Assembly: GCA_903880015.1 (NCBI GenBank)
Contig: CAIRNS010000015.1
Coordinates: 55,957-119,956, forward strand
DNA length: 64,000 nucleotides
DNA from: an uncultured Elusimicrobia bacterium
GTDB taxonomy: Bacteria > Elusimicrobiota > Endomicrobiia > Endomicrobiales > CAIRNS01
Direction: 5' to 3'
This document shows positions 1 to 9,990 of this stretch, in pieces. The notes beneath the pieces were generated by a model. The model searched no databases and was not told where the DNA came from. It worked only from the letters and a program-made list of their open reading frames with translations. The position numbers were made by a program, and so were the translations under genes. Position 1 is the first letter of the stretch. Each line of letters begins with the position of its first letter.

Positions 1-1181
1 AGGGTTTTATCAGGGGCTTGGTGTGGGGCGCTGTCCGGTATGCGAATGCCCTTGATTGGGCGATTAACCGCTTTCTGGTAAAACCGCAAAAACTTAAACC
101 ACTGGTACTCGATATTCTGCGACTGGGCGCGTATCAGATACTCTACGAACACCAGCGCATTCCGGCATACGCTGCGGTTGATGAATCGGTTGGTCTTGCA
201 CGGATAGCGGCGCCATGGGCTTCAGGATTGGTTAACGCGGTCCTTCGTTCATTGGTTCGCTGTCGGGATACTGAAGGATCTGTTTTTCCCCGCGATCAGT
301 TTGACACCGCCGCCCGTTGGCTGAGTATTTCTCAGGCGCATCCGGAGTGGATGGTCAACCGCTGGCTGGACAGAATGGGCGAAGAAGAAACGAGTGCTCT
401 GTGTGCAGCCAACAATAGTCCCGCACTGCTCACGATTCGTGTTAATACACTCAAAGTTTCCCGGGATGCGGTGATGCGCGAGCTTGCCGCAGCAGATGTA
501 TCAGCGGAACTCTGCAGTCGTTCTTCCGACGGGGTTATCATAACCGAGCGTTGTGAACTGGAAAAGATTCAGGGTTATAGCGACGGGCATTTTGTGGTGC
601 AGGACGAAGCGTCGCAGACGGTAGCCCACTTTCTTGACCCCCGCGCCGGTGAGACAGTACTCGATGTGTGTTGCGGGTCCGGCATAAAAACAACGCATCT
701 GGCGCAGATAACGCGCAATAACAGCCGGATATGCGCCCTCGACAGTGACGGGGATAAAATAAAACGGGCCCGCGCCCTATCGGCGGGGATGGGCGCGACG
801 GCGGTTGAATATTTTCCCATCGATATTCGCCAATTCAAAGAACGCGTGTTCGATAAGATATTGATAGACGCTCCCTGCTCGGGGCTGGGCGCAATCCGGC
901 GCAAACCCGATATCAAGTGGAACCGGACGGCAGGGGATATAACCGCACGATATCCCGCCATGCAGGCAGCTATTTTACAGTCCTGCGCACCGCTTCTTGC
1001 AGACCGGGGAACTATGGTTTATGCGACTTGTTCAACGGAACCGGAAGAGAATGAACGGATTGTCGAAAAATTTATAGATGAGAACCCCGCATTTTTGCTG
1101 GGTGAAACTCGGCGGACATGGCCTCATCGCGACGGTATAGACGGATTTTTTATGGCAAAACTAATTAAGGGGACGCAGTGA
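1..1181 (+). CDS. rsmB: 16S rRNA (cytosine-967-C5)-methyltransferase RsmB, 5' partial
   Basis: Methylates C5 of a 16S rRNA cytosine (C967 in E. coli) using S-adenosylmethionine, in the cytoplasm. The frame is open from base 3 through the first in-frame TTG at 18, and the residues before it (GFIRGLVWGAVRY) fit the family, so the true start lies upstream of the window. Seen: an N-terminal NusB-like RNA-binding region (first ~125 residues), then a Rossmann methyltransferase with SAM motif VLDVCCGSGIKTTHLA, the PCSG cysteine in DAPCSGLGAIRRKPD and the catalytic TCS cysteine about 50 residues from the end. Both cysteines of the m5C mechanism are present. Its stop overlaps the rlmN start by four bases, which suggests translational coupling. 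Confidence 0.93.
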   Translation, partial: GFIRGLVWGAVRYANALDWAINRFLVKPQKLKPLVLDILRLGAYQILYEHQRIPAYAAVDESVGLARIAAPWASGLVNAVLRSLVRCRDTEGSVFPRDQFDTAARWLSISQAHPEWMVNRWLDRMGEEETSALCAANNSPALLTIRVNTLKVSRDAVMRELAAADVSAELCSRSSDGVIITERCELEKIQGYSDGHFVVQDEASQTVAHFLDPRAGETVLDVCCGSGIKTTHLAQITRNNSRICALDSDGDKIKRARALSAGMGATAVEYFPIDIRQFKERVFDKILIDAPCSGLGAIRRKPDIKWNRTAGDITARYPAMQAAILQSCAPLLADRGTMVYATCSTEPEENERIVEKFIDENPAFLLGETRRTWPHRDGIDGFFMAKLIKGTQ

Positions 1182-2263
1182 CTAAGGAAACCGGTGCAAA
1201 GAAGTTCTTTTTAGATATTGAACCTGACGGCATCGAGAAATTAATCGTTGCAGCGGGCCATGATGCGTATCGGGCAGCCCAGATAGTCACCTGGGTGTAT
1301 CAGAAACAGTGCGATGATTTTAGCACCTGTACCAATATTCCCGCCGATTTGCGCACCTATTTGTCCCAACATTATTATCTGAGGTCAATGACGATTGCGG
1401 GAAAGAAAATGTCCGCCATAGACGGGACTGTCCGCTACGAGTTCAAAACGCGCGACAACCTTTCCGTGTTCGCCGTGTTTCTGCCGACCAGAGACCGCCG
1501 GACGGTATGCATATCTTCGCAGGTGGGATGCCCCATTCAATGCCGGTTTTGCGCGTCAGGTGCAGTGAAAATGAAACGAAACCTTACCCGCGGCGAGATT
1601 GTAGAGCAAGTGCTTGCCTTGTCGAAAGATACCGGACAACGGATTACGGGCGTACTGTTTATGGGTATGGGAGAACCGCTTTTAAACTACAACGCGGTTG
1701 TGTCATCGGTTCGTTCACTGACGGATTTCCATCAGTTCGGCATTGGTCGCCGCCATATTACACTTTCGACCGTCGGCATTGTTCCTCTTATTCGCCGGTT
1801 GGCCGAAGAACAATTAGGCGTTCGTCTGGCGTTGTCCCTCCACGCGCCGGATGATGATGTTCGGCGCACCTTGATTTCAGAACGGGTGGTGCCGTTTAGA
1901 ATAGTTGATATACTGGAAGCAGGATTGTTTTATTCCCGGAAGAACAAGACCCGTCTAACGCTTGAGTACATTGTATTTGACGGCGTCAATGACGACATGA
2001 AGACCATGAAAAGCTTCGTTGACCTCATTGCCCGTCATGTGCACCCGACCGATCTTTTGCAGGTGAATTTGATTGCCTATAATGACACTGTTCACGACTC
2101 AATGCACATGGAGGGTTCAAAGACCCGTTTGCGTCTTGCCCCGCCCCGCCGTGAAACAATGGAGCACATAAAAAACTTCCTCATCAAGCGGGACATTCTC
2201 GCCATTATCCGCGAACCCAAAGGTGCTGATATAGAAGCCGCCTGCGGCCAACTCGGATTTTGA
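1178..2263 (+). CDS. rlmN: 23S rRNA A2503 / tRNA A37 C2-methyltransferase RlmN
   Basis: Radical-SAM enzyme that adds a methyl to C2 of adenine 2503 in 23S rRNA (and A37 of some tRNAs). The 361-residue protein has the CxxxCxxC cluster as CPIQCRFC, the GMGEPLLN SAM-binding stretch and the C-terminal cysteine (EAACGQLGF) that carries the transferred methyl in this family. Start is GTG at 1178, within the rsmB stop (GTGA overlap) and preceded by AAGGGGA about five bases upstream. Length is normal. Cfr, the resistance paralogue, is less likely given the genome context beside rsmB and the overall match to RlmN. Confidence 0.95.
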   Translation: MTKETGAKKFFLDIEPDGIEKLIVAAGHDAYRAAQIVTWVYQKQCDDFSTCTNIPADLRTYLSQHYYLRSMTIAGKKMSAIDGTVRYEFKTRDNLSVFAVFLPTRDRRTVCISSQVGCPIQCRFCASGAVKMKRNLTRGEIVEQVLALSKDTGQRITGVLFMGMGEPLLNYNAVVSSVRSLTDFHQFGIGRRHITLSTVGIVPLIRRLAEEQLGVRLALSLHAPDDDVRRTLISERVVPFRIVDILEAGLFYSRKNKTRLTLEYIVFDGVNDDMKTMKSFVDLIARHVHPTDLLQVNLIAYNDTVHDSMHMEGSKTRLRLAPPRRETMEHIKNFLIKRDILAIIREPKGADIEAACGQLGF

Positions 2264-2317
2264 CAAGATTTTTGATATTTAGTAAAATAATTCAATTATA
2301 TAGCGAGGATAACTACT

Positions 2318-2935
2318 ATGTGGATTGCAAAAGAAGGTTGGCCATTTATTATAGTTCCCATTGTGGCAGGGATAGTGTTGTTTTCCGTGCGTTTTGGCTT
2401 TGTGGGCTCATTGCTGGGTTCGTTGTGTCTGATATTCGGGTTGTTTTGCGCATTTTTCTTTCGCGATCCGTCGCGCACGATTGTCGAGGATCCCGCAGCT
2501 ATCGTTTCTCCGTGTGACGGGACCGTCATGGAAATAACAAAAGAAAACGGACAGGATGTCATTCGGGTATTCTTGTCGGTTTTTAATGTGCATATACAAC
2601 GGGCACCGGTGGCGGGGACTGTTGTCGAAGTGCGCTATATACCGGGCAAGTTTTTGCCGGCGATGAAGCCGGAGGCGTGCATCGTTAACGAACAAAATGT
2701 CATTACCGTTGCCGCCCAGTCAGGGACCTATGTGGTCAAACAGATTGCGGGTATTTTGGCCCGCCGCGTGGTTGCCTGGAGCAAAACGGGCGATGTGTTG
2801 CAAAAAGGCGACAAGATTGGTTTAATAAAATTCAGTTCACAGGTTGATTTATATGTCCCGCCTTCAACGGATATTACTGTTAAAGTCGGCGACAAAGTGA
2901 CGGGTGGGGAAACTATTATGGGAAAGATACGCTAA
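2318..2935 (+). CDS. psd: phosphatidylserine decarboxylase proenzyme, short type
   Basis: Decarboxylates phosphatidylserine to phosphatidylethanolamine at the inner membrane; the enzyme cuts itself to make a pyruvoyl group from a serine. The 205-residue length and two hydrophobic N-terminal segments (about residues 8-47) fit the short PSD-A type. Conserved parts seen: FFRDP, SPCDGTV, VFLSVFNVHIQRAP, NEQN and the C-terminal VKVGDKVTGGET. At the self-cleavage site one expects Gly-Ser (FGS), but the sequence reads KFSSQVD, so the residue before the catalytic serine is Ser, not Gly (codon AGT at 2834). Start ATG at 2318 follows GCGAGGAT. pssA follows directly, giving the two last steps of PE synthesis side by side. 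Confidence 0.88.
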   Translation: MWIAKEGWPFIIVPIVAGIVLFSVRFGFVGSLLGSLCLIFGLFCAFFFRDPSRTIVEDPAAIVSPCDGTVMEITKENGQDVIRVFLSVFNVHIQRAPVAGTVVEVRYIPGKFLPAMKPEACIVNEQNVITVAAQSGTYVVKQIAGILARRVVAWSKTGDVLQKGDKIGLIKFSSQVDLYVPPSTDITVKVGDKVTGGETIMGKIR

Positions 2936-2936
2936 T

Positions 2937-3749
2937 ATGGTCAATATTCGACGGGGTATTTATGTGTTGCCCAGCATTTTCACCGGAGCTAATCTCGGCA
3001 TTGGCTTTCTGTCAGTTATCTATTCTATCAACGAACAGTTTACGGCAGCGGCATGGGCGATACTGGCATCCATTATCATGGACATGGTTGACGGGCGCAT
3101 CGCCCGTCTGACCAATACGACCAGCCGGTTTGGTTTGGAATTTGATTCGTTGTCAGATCTTATTTCTTTCGGCGTGGCGCCGGCGATATTGATGTATCAG
3201 ATGCTCTTGTCCGGCATGAAAGGCCCCGGTATTGCCATTGCGTTGTTTTATGTCATGGCGGGCGCTTTGCGTCTGGCACGGTTTAATGTGAAGGCGCAGG
3301 ATGGCGAGGCCAGCACCGAATTCAGCGGGCTTCCCATACCGGCGGCTGCGGGTATGCTTGCATCCTTTGTGTTAAGCTATCAGCTGTTTCTTGACGGGCA
3401 GGAAGTAACCGTTAAAACAATTCCGCTGATTATGAAAAAGATGCCTTTTTTCTTTCATATGCTGCCCCTTATTGTTATAATAATTTCGATGCTGATGATT
3501 TCCACTGTCCCGTATCAGGCCTTTAAAAAGTTCAAAGCGGGGCGTCCGAAATCACTGCATCTGATATCGTTATTTCTGGTTACCATTTTGTTTATCGTGA
3601 CCTATCCGCAGAATTCCATATTCATTATTTTCCTGGCCTACCTGCTTTCGGGTTTTGTCGGGTACATAGCCCGATACTGGCGACTCCGGAAACTGCTGAT
3701 TAACTCTTTCAAATCAAAGAGTCCCGATGAAACTTCTCCGCAGAAATAA
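2937..3749 (+). CDS. pssA: CDP-diacylglycerol-serine O-phosphatidyltransferase
   Basis: Makes phosphatidylserine from CDP-diacylglycerol and serine in the inner membrane, the substrate for Psd just upstream. The CDP-alcohol phosphotransferase signature DGx2ARx8Gx3Dx3D is complete (DGRIAR ... GLEFDSLSD, roughly residues 50-72). Several hydrophobic segments follow up to about residue 250, ending in a basic tail. I chose the ATG at 2937, one base past the psd stop and preceded by GGGAAAG, over an in-frame GTG at 2904 inside psd. Length (270 residues) is normal for the Gram-positive/type II PssA family. Confidence 0.93.
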   Translation: MVNIRRGIYVLPSIFTGANLGIGFLSVIYSINEQFTAAAWAILASIIMDMVDGRIARLTNTTSRFGLEFDSLSDLISFGVAPAILMYQMLLSGMKGPGIAIALFYVMAGALRLARFNVKAQDGEASTEFSGLPIPAAAGMLASFVLSYQLFLDGQEVTVKTIPLIMKKMPFFFHMLPLIVIIISMLMISTVPYQAFKKFKAGRPKSLHLISLFLVTILFIVTYPQNSIFIIFLAYLLSGFVGYIARYWRLRKLLINSFKSKSPDETSPQK

Positions 3750-3785
3750 TACGCGCATGCTTTTGTCGTCACTGCACGAGGATTC

Positions 3786-3810
3786 ATCCCCGAATGACGG
3801 TATCGGGGAT
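3786..3810. repeat. REP-like palindrome (ATCCCCGA family)
   Basis: Perfect 8-base inverted arms ATCCCCGA / TCGGGGAT around a 9-base loop, in the short gap between pssA and leuA. The same arms with the same flank (TATCGGGGATAT-GTTTA) recur at 55681-55705, and a variant (ATTCCCGA/TCGGGAAT) at 55735-55758. It is therefore a dispersed family, not a gene-specific hairpin. Confidence 0.7.
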
Positions 3811-3831
3811 ATTGTTTAGGAGGAAATGTAT

Positions 3832-5343
3832 ATGAATAATAAAGTTATATTTTTTGATACTACTCTGCGTGACGGTGAACAGTCGCCGGGCGCCAGTTTG
3901 AACATTGTTGAAAAGATGGAAATGGCGCGCCAGCTGGCTGCGCTGGGCGTTGATGTGATGGAGGCGGGATTTCCCATCTCAAGCCCGGGAGATTTTGAAG
4001 CGGTAAAACTTATTGCCAAAACAATCAAAGGCCCGATTATAGCCGGGTTATGCCGTGCGAGCGAAAAGGATATTACTGCCTGCTGGAACGCGGTAAAATA
4101 TGCCCGTAAGCCGCGTATTCATATCTTTTTAGCGACCTCGGATATTCATATTGAGAAGAAACTGCAGAAAACCCGCGCTGAGGTTTTTGCTATGGCGGTT
4201 CATGCGGTAAAGTTCGCCAAAAAATTGTGCGACGATGTCGAGTTTTCGGCGGAAGACGCGACCCGTACGGATGTTGATTATCTGTGTTCGATTGTCGAGG
4301 CGGTAATCGCCGCCGGTGCCACGACCGTCAATATCCCCGATACTGTTGGATACACGGTGCCGCAGGAATACGGCGCCCTCATTGGTACTATCCGCACCCG
4401 CGTTAAAGGCATTGAAAAAGCGGTGATTAGCGTTCATTGCCATAACGACCTGGGTCTGGGCGTCGCCAATTCGTTGGCGGCGGTGGCGGCAGGGGCGCGT
4501 CAGGTGGAGTGCACCATCAACGGCATCGGCGAACGGGCCGGCAACGCTTCCCTCGAAGAAGTGGTCATGGCTCTCAAGACGCGCCGGAATTTTTTCAAAC
4601 TTGATTACGGCATCAATACCAGGGAAATCTATAAGACAAGCCGTCTTTTTTCGTCACTGACCGGCATCCCCGTTCAGCCGAACAAGGCGATTGTCGGTGC
4701 AAACGCTTTTGCGCACGAGGCGGGCATACATCAGGACGGCGTGCTTAAAGAACGGCGCACCTATGAGATTATGCGGCCTGAGGATGTGGGCGTTCCCGCA
4801 AGCAAATTGGTGCTGGGGAAACATTCGGGCCGTCATGCCCTGGTCAGTCGTCTCAAAGATTTGGGCTATCGCGTAAAGCCGGCGGATGTGGTGTCGTTAT
4901 TTGACCGCTTCAAAGTGCTGGCTGATAAAAAGAAAGTTATATATGACGACGATATCGTTGCTTTGGCGGAACAGGGAATCAAACAGCCGCCGGCTACCTA
5001 TTGTCTTGAATATCTTAACACTTCGTCGGGTACCGGCGTCATTCCTACTGCGACCGTGCGTCTAATGGTGAAAAAAGTGATCGTGCAGGAAGCGGCGTGC
5101 GGCGACGGACCGGTTGATGCGGCGTACAAGGCAATCGATAAAATTACCGGCATCAAGGTGACGCTGGCGGATTACAATCTGCGCGCGATTTCCGGCGGTA
5201 AGGATGCGCAGGGCGAAGTAAATGTCAGGGTGGAGCGCAACGGCGTGACATTCACGGGGCGCTCAACCTCAACCGACATCATCGACGCCAGCGCCAAGGC
5301 GTACATTCAGGCATTGAACAAAATAGCTGCCGGCGCACGATAG
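3832..5343 (+). CDS. leuA: 2-isopropylmalate synthase LeuA
   Basis: First committed step of leucine synthesis: condenses acetyl-CoA with 2-oxoisovalerate. The N-terminal TIM barrel shows [17 protein letters not shown], the metal-binding HCHNDLG and the [14 protein letters not shown] segment; a LeuA allosteric (leucine-binding) domain occupies about the last 130 residues ([17 protein letters not shown]). About 503 residues, the usual length for the LeuA type 1 class. An ATG at 3826 lies only two bases after the GGAGG (3819-3823), so the ATG at 3832, eight bases after it, is the better start. leuC, leuD and leuB follow in pathway order. Confidence 0.95.
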   Translation: MNNKVIFFDTTLRDGEQSPGASLNIVEKMEMARQLAALGVDVMEAGFPISSPGDFEAVKLIAKTIKGPIIAGLCRASEKDITACWNAVKYARKPRIHIFLATSDIHIEKKLQKTRAEVFAMAVHAVKFAKKLCDDVEFSAEDATRTDVDYLCSIVEAVIAAGATTVNIPDTVGYTVPQEYGALIGTIRTRVKGIEKAVISVHCHNDLGLGVANSLAAVAAGARQVECTINGIGERAGNASLEEVVMALKTRRNFFKLDYGINTREIYKTSRLFSSLTGIPVQPNKAIVGANAFAHEAGIHQDGVLKERRTYEIMRPEDVGVPASKLVLGKHSGRHALVSRLKDLGYRVKPADVVSLFDRFKVLADKKKVIYDDDIVALAEQGIKQPPATYCLEYLNTSSGTGVIPTATVRLMVKKVIVQEAACGDGPVDAAYKAIDKITGIKVTLADYNLRAISGGKDAQGEVNVRVERNGVTFTGRSTSTDIIDASAKAYIQALNKIAAGAR

Positions 5344-5371
5344 TGAATATTTAATTAAAGAGGAGTACAGC

Positions 5372-6634
5372 ATGGGACAGACGATAACAGAAAAAATATT
5401 GGCCGCTCATTGCGGCGTGAAATCGGTCAAAGCCGGAGAGTTCATCGAGCCGAAGATTGATATCGCCTTGGGTAACGATGTTACTTCGCCGCTGGCAATA
5501 AAAGAGTTCCGCCAGGTCGGCGCAAAAAAGGTTTTTGACCGTTCAAAAGTAGTTTTGGTGATGGACCATTTTACGCCGAACAAGGATATTGACAGCGCCG
5601 AACAAGTTAAGTTTGTGCGGACATTCGCGCGGGAACAGAAGCTGGTGCATTATTATGAGGGCGGTAATTGCGGCGTAGAACATGCATTGCTGCCGGAACA
5701 GGGCATTGTTGTTCCCGGAGACCTCGTTATCGGCGCCGATTCTCATACCTGTACCTACGGCGCAATGGGCGCGTTCTCAAGCGGCGCGGGTTCGACGGAT
5801 TTGTGCGCGGCGATGATAACGGGGAAAATCTGGCTAAAGGTCCCTAAGACGATAAAATTTGTTTATACCGGCAAACTTAACACATGGGTCGGCGGCAAAG
5901 ACCTTATTTTGTATACGATAGGGAAAATCGGCGTTGACGGCGCGCTCTATCAGGCGATGGAATTTACAGGCCCAGTCATTGAAAAACTATCCATGTCAGA
6001 CCGCTTTACCATGGCTAACATGGCGATAGAAGCGGGGGGAAAGAACGGTATTATTGCTCCTGATAAGCAGACTCTTGCATATATGAAGGGGCGGGGAAAA
6101 CGGGCAGGGAAGATTTTCCAGAGCGACCCTGACGCAACCTATGCCGACATCATAGAAATCGATTGTTCAAAGATCGTCCCTCAGGTCGCGGTTCCTTTTT
6201 TACCGTCGAACGCTAAAACGGCGCGGTCGCTCAACGCCATTGAAATCGATCAGGTGGTAGTTGGTTCCTGCACCAACGGCCGTATAGAAGATTTACGGCT
6301 GGCTGCGTCGATAATCAAAGGAAAAAAAGTACATTCTCGCGTGCGCATGCTGGTCATACCGGCGACGCCGCAGATATACAGCGCCGCGCTTAAAGAAGGG
6401 CTTCTTGAGATATTCATGAAAGCCGGCGCGATAATTTCCGCGCCCACCTGCGGTCCCTGTCTGGGCGGACATATGGGCATTCTCGCGTCAGGCGAACGGT
6501 GCGTTGCGACAACCAACCGCAATTTCGTCGGGCGGATGGGTCATCCCAAATCCGAAGTGTATCTTGCCAATCCGGCGGTTGCCACCGCTTCGGCAATCAC
6601 GGGAAAAATAATCGATCCGTCTCAATTAAAATAA
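5372..6634 (+). CDS. leuC: 3-isopropylmalate dehydratase large subunit LeuC
   Basis: Large subunit of the [4Fe-4S] isomerase that converts 2- to 3-isopropylmalate with LeuD. The three cluster cysteines are visible: C300 in GSCTNGR and C360/C363 in [22 protein letters not shown] is the aconitase signature. The 420-residue length and N-terminus ([13 protein letters not shown]) fit the shorter archaeal/thermophile-like LeuC group rather than the ~466-residue proteobacterial form. AAAGAGGAG precedes the ATG. The closely related homoaconitase is the main alternative; the leuA-leuC-leuD-leuB order favours LeuC. Confidence 0.93.
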   Translation: MGQTITEKILAAHCGVKSVKAGEFIEPKIDIALGNDVTSPLAIKEFRQVGAKKVFDRSKVVLVMDHFTPNKDIDSAEQVKFVRTFAREQKLVHYYEGGNCGVEHALLPEQGIVVPGDLVIGADSHTCTYGAMGAFSSGAGSTDLCAAMITGKIWLKVPKTIKFVYTGKLNTWVGGKDLILYTIGKIGVDGALYQAMEFTGPVIEKLSMSDRFTMANMAIEAGGKNGIIAPDKQTLAYMKGRGKRAGKIFQSDPDATYADIIEIDCSKIVPQVAVPFLPSNAKTARSLNAIEIDQVVVGSCTNGRIEDLRLAASIIKGKKVHSRVRMLVIPATPQIYSAALKEGLLEIFMKAGAIISAPTCGPCLGGHMGILASGERCVATTNRNFVGRMGHPKSEVYLANPAVATASAITGKIIDPSQLK

Positions 6635-6644
6635 GGAGAGCGAC

Positions 6645-7139
6645 ATGGCTTCACTGACACTCCAGGGCAGCGCGCACCGCTACGGCGCGAACATAAATAC
6701 GGATGAAATTATTCCGGCACGCTATTTGAATACATCCGATCCGGATGAGCTGGCGAAGCACTGCATGGAGGATCTCGATAAGGACTTCATGAAAAAACTA
6801 AAACCCGGCGATTTTATCGTTGCCGAGCAGAATTTCGGGTGCGGTTCCTCGCGGGAACATGCGCCGATAGCTATTAAAAAAGCAGGCGTCAGCGCGATTA
6901 TCGCTTCCACCTTCGCGCGCATTTTCTTTCGCAATGCCATCAATATAGGATTGCCGATTCTCGAATGCCCGGCGGCAGTAAAAAATATTAAATCAGGCGA
7001 TGTTCTTTCCATCGACTTGACCGCGGGAACCATAAAGAATGTGACCCGCTCGGAAGTATATCAGGCTCAGCCGTTCCCGCCGTTCATGCAGGACATCATC
7101 AAACAGGGCGGGTTGTTAAACTATTTAAAGCGAAGATAA
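6645..7139 (+). CDS. leuD: 3-isopropylmalate dehydratase small subunit LeuD
   Basis: Swivelling small subunit that completes the LeuCD isomerase. Seen: [19 protein letters not shown] near the N-terminus and the substrate-binding [10 protein letters not shown] loop. At 164 residues it matches the short LeuD that partners the short LeuC upstream. ATG at 6645 follows AAGGAG by six or so bases, and only ten bases separate it from leuC. Confidence 0.94.
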   Translation: MASLTLQGSAHRYGANINTDEIIPARYLNTSDPDELAKHCMEDLDKDFMKKLKPGDFIVAEQNFGCGSSREHAPIAIKKAGVSAIIASTFARIFFRNAINIGLPILECPAAVKNIKSGDVLSIDLTAGTIKNVTRSEVYQAQPFPPFMQDIIKQGGLLNYLKRR

Positions 7140-7154
7140 GAAAAGGGGAACATC

Positions 7155-8216
7155 ATGGGAAAAACCTATCGTATTGCAGTCGTAGCCGGAGACGGGACAG
7201 GACCGGAAGTTATCAGAGAAGGCATAAAAGTTATTGATACATTGTCCCGAAAATCCGATTTCAAGATTGATTGGATATATTATAATCTCGGCGGGGAACA
7301 GTACAAAAAATGCCAGGAGATTTTACCCGACAGCGTTCTGGCGGAGTTGAGAAAAGTCGATGCAATTTATCTCGGCGCCATCGGGCATCCCGATGTGAAG
7401 CCGGGTATTTTGGAAAAGGGACTCTTGCTGCGCCTCAGGTTTGAACTGGACCAGTACATCAATTTGCGGCCGGTAAAGTTGTACCCCAATGTCGCCTCAC
7501 CCCTGAAAGATAAGACGCCTGAGCAGATTGATTTTGTCGTTGTTCGTGAAAACACCGAGGGCATGTACTGCGGCGCCGGCGGATTTCTGCGCAAGGGCAC
7601 GCCGCAGGAAACAGCAGTCCAGGAATCAATCAATACGCGTTTTGGCGTCGAGCGGTGTATTCGATACGCTTTTGAGCTGACCAAGAAACGCAACAAACAA
7701 AAAAAACTGACTCTATGCGGCAAAACGAATGTCTTGACCTATGCGTTTGATTTGTGGGAACGCGCGTTTTATCATGTTGCCAAGGAATATCCCGGTGTGA
7801 AGCCCGATTACGCCCATGTTGACGCAACTTGTATGTGGATGGTAAAAAACCCCGAATGGTTTGATGTTATCGTGACGGACAACTTGTTCGGCGACATTAT
7901 CACCGACCTTGGTGCGATGATACAGGGTGGTATGGGCATTGCCGCAGGCGGAAATATCAATCCTAACGGGGTATCGATGTTCGAACCCATCGGCGGGTCG
8001 GCGCCGAAATATACCAATCAGAATGTCATCAATCCTTTGGCGGCGATTTGCGCTGGCGGCATGATGCTTGAGACTATAGGTGAAACTGCGGCCGGGCAGA
8101 AGATTGAAGCCGCGGTCATTAAATGTCTCTCGACCGGGAAAATAAAGAGTTTGGCTGCGGGAAGAATGGGATTGACGACAACCGAGATGGGTGATTTTGT
8201 CGCCACCAATCTATAA
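7155..8216 (+). CDS. leuB: 3-isopropylmalate dehydrogenase LeuB
   Basis: Oxidative decarboxylation of 3-isopropylmalate to 2-oxoisocaproate with NAD+. The 353-residue protein shows [12 protein letters not shown] at the N-terminus, the [11 protein letters not shown] substrate loop, KTNVLTYA, the metal-binding [15 protein letters not shown] and the NAD-binding [17 protein letters not shown]. Isocitrate, homoisocitrate and tartrate dehydrogenases share the fold; position at the end of leuACD supports LeuB. It has AAGGGGAA before the ATG. Confidence 0.93.
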   Translation: MGKTYRIAVVAGDGTGPEVIREGIKVIDTLSRKSDFKIDWIYYNLGGEQYKKCQEILPDSVLAELRKVDAIYLGAIGHPDVKPGILEKGLLLRLRFELDQYINLRPVKLYPNVASPLKDKTPEQIDFVVVRENTEGMYCGAGGFLRKGTPQETAVQESINTRFGVERCIRYAFELTKKRNKQKKLTLCGKTNVLTYAFDLWERAFYHVAKEYPGVKPDYAHVDATCMWMVKNPEWFDVIVTDNLFGDIITDLGAMIQGGMGIAAGGNINPNGVSMFEPIGGSAPKYTNQNVINPLAAICAGGMMLETIGETAAGQKIEAAVIKCLSTGKIKSLAAGRMGLTTTEMGDFVATNL

Positions 8217-8275
8217 ACTGCAGAAGTACACGGTAATCATTGCCGGCTGAAAAGAATTTTAATACGGAGATTATT

Positions 8276-9304
8276 ATGTCAAAGAACTATACAGTGGCTG
8301 TTGTCGGAGCGACGGGTGCGGTTGGTCAGGAAATGGTAAAGATGCTGGAGAGCCGGAAGTTTCCGGTGAAATCATTGCGCCTGCTGGCGTCGGAACGCTC
8401 GGTAGGAAAGAAAATGAAATTCAATGGACAAGACATAGATGTTTTGAAGCTTACTCCTGAACAGGCAAAGGGCGTGGATATAGCGCTTTTCAGTGCCGGC
8501 GCAGCCATCTCCAAGGAGTATGCTCCGATATTCGCGAAAGAAAATTGTTTTGTCATAGATAATTCCAGCGCTTGGCGGATGGATGAAAGTGTGCCGCTGG
8601 TTGTTCCTGAGGTCAATTCTCAGGCGCTGTCCCAGGAAAAAAAGATTATCGCTAATCCCAATTGCTCCACCATTCAAATGGTTGTCGCGCTTAAGCCGTT
8701 ACATGACGCCGCGCGCATTAAGCGGGTGATTGTTGCTACCTATCAATCCGTTTCCGGAGCCGGCGGACATGGTATGGATGAGTTGGAACAGCAGTCGCGG
8801 GCGTGGGCAAAAAATGAAACTATCCCGCCTGCCAGCACGTTTCAACAACAGATAGCTTTTAATGTGATTCCTCAGATAGATGTATTCCTTGATAACGGCT
8901 ATACCAAAGAAGAAATGAAAATGACTAATGAGACCAGGAAGATCATGGGTGACGCCGGTATGGCCGTCAGCGCGACCTGCGTGCGGGTCCCGGTATTTCG
9001 GTCGCACTCAGAATCGGTATGGATTGAAACTGAAAAGAAACTTACCGCTGTTGACGCGCGCCGATTGCTGGCAGCTGCGCCCGGCGTCGAGATATACGAC
9101 TCTCCTGCGGACAAAAAATATCCGACCCCGCTCATGGCAGCTAACCGCCAGATGACCTTTGTAGGCAGAATCAGGGAAGACATTGCGATCGAAAAAGGAT
9201 TGACATTTTGGGTAGTTTCTGATAACCTTTTAAAGGGCGCCGCCTTAAACGCGGTGCAAATCGCAGAAGAATTATTGCATCGGGACCTTATAAAAAACCA
9301 ATGA
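8276..9304 (+). CDS. asd: aspartate-semialdehyde dehydrogenase
   Basis: Reduces aspartyl phosphate to aspartate semialdehyde, the branch point to lysine/diaminopimelate, threonine and methionine. The 342-residue protein has the NADP-binding GATGAVG, the catalytic cysteine C130 in NPNCST, SGAGGHGMDE and the VRVPVFRSHSE histidine region. The frame is open back to a TTG at 8240, but the ATG at 8276 has ACGGAGAT in the right place and gives the conserved N-terminus. Its TGA overlaps the next gene's ATG (ATGA at 9301). Confidence 0.95.
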   Translation: MSKNYTVAVVGATGAVGQEMVKMLESRKFPVKSLRLLASERSVGKKMKFNGQDIDVLKLTPEQAKGVDIALFSAGAAISKEYAPIFAKENCFVIDNSSAWRMDESVPLVVPEVNSQALSQEKKIIANPNCSTIQMVVALKPLHDAARIKRVIVATYQSVSGAGGHGMDELEQQSRAWAKNETIPPASTFQQQIAFNVIPQIDVFLDNGYTKEEMKMTNETRKIMGDAGMAVSATCVRVPVFRSHSESVWIETEKKLTAVDARRLLAAAPGVEIYDSPADKKYPTPLMAANRQMTFVGRIREDIAIEKGLTFWVVSDNLLKGAALNAVQIAEELLHRDLIKNQ

Positions 9305-9990
9305 AAAAGATTATTGTTAATGCCGATGATTTCGGTTACCGTGAATCGATCAATAAGGGCATAGTACTCGCTCACAAAAATGGCGTTGTTTCGAGCGCCT
9401 CGTTGTTTGTTGATCGGGAAGGTACGGATGAAGCGGTTGGTCTTGCCAAAGAAAATCCTTCTCTCGGGATGGGCATTCATTTAGACCTCGATAGATTTTT
9501 TACGGTTGACCACGCCATGGGAGTCGTGACGGAACTAATCAATGCTGACTTGGAAGCGGTGAAAGGGGAGATTCGGCGCCAGATAGAGAAATATTTGGCT
9601 TTTGGATTTTCAGCCGACCATGTCAACAGTCATCATCACGCGCATTTAAACGCACAATTATTCCCTCTGGTCTGCGCCATGGCGCAGGAATATAAAATTC
9701 CCGCTATCCGTTTTCTGTGTAATCATTTCGTAAACGACGCTGAATGCGACCGGATGCGCGCGATTGCCCAGAAGCACCTTCTTTCATTTGCCGACCATTT
9801 TATTGAAGGATGGTACTGGGGCAATGTCGACGAGCCGTTTGTTGTTGCTGAATTGATGACGCATCCGGGGTACGGGGAACTGTGGCGTGAGGCGGAGCTG
9901 GCGCATTGCTGTCAGCCGCCGTTGAAACAATATTTTATCGATAATAAAATCGATCTTCTGCGTTTTTCAGACATCTATCCTCAAAAATGA
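9301..9990 (+). CDS. YdjC/ChbG-family carbohydrate deacetylase-like protein
   Basis: ChbG/HpnK (YdjC) family metal-dependent deacetylases remove N-acetyl groups from sugars such as diacetylchitobiose. Seen: the N-terminal NADDFG with paired aspartates, LGMGIHLDL and the metal-binding histidines NSHHHAHL around residue 112. At 229 residues it is near family length. Four-base overlaps with asd upstream and truA downstream place it firmly in this operon, although no sugar genes are nearby; the true substrate cannot be read from the sequence. Confidence 0.85.
   Translation: MKKIIVNADDFGYRESINKGIVLAHKNGVVSSASLFVDREGTDEAVGLAKENPSLGMGIHLDLDRFFTVDHAMGVVTELINADLEAVKGEIRRQIEKYLAFGFSADHVNSHHHAHLNAQLFPLVCAMAQEYKIPAIRFLCNHFVNDAECDRMRAIAQKHLLSFADHFIEGWYWGNVDEPFVVAELMTHPGYGELWREAELAHCCQPPLKQYFIDNKIDLLRFSDIYPQK

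Noticed and set aside
2904..2936. GTG start for pssA inside psd
   Set aside because: The ATG at 2937 follows the psd stop by one base, has GGGAAAG upstream and gives the conserved N-terminus.
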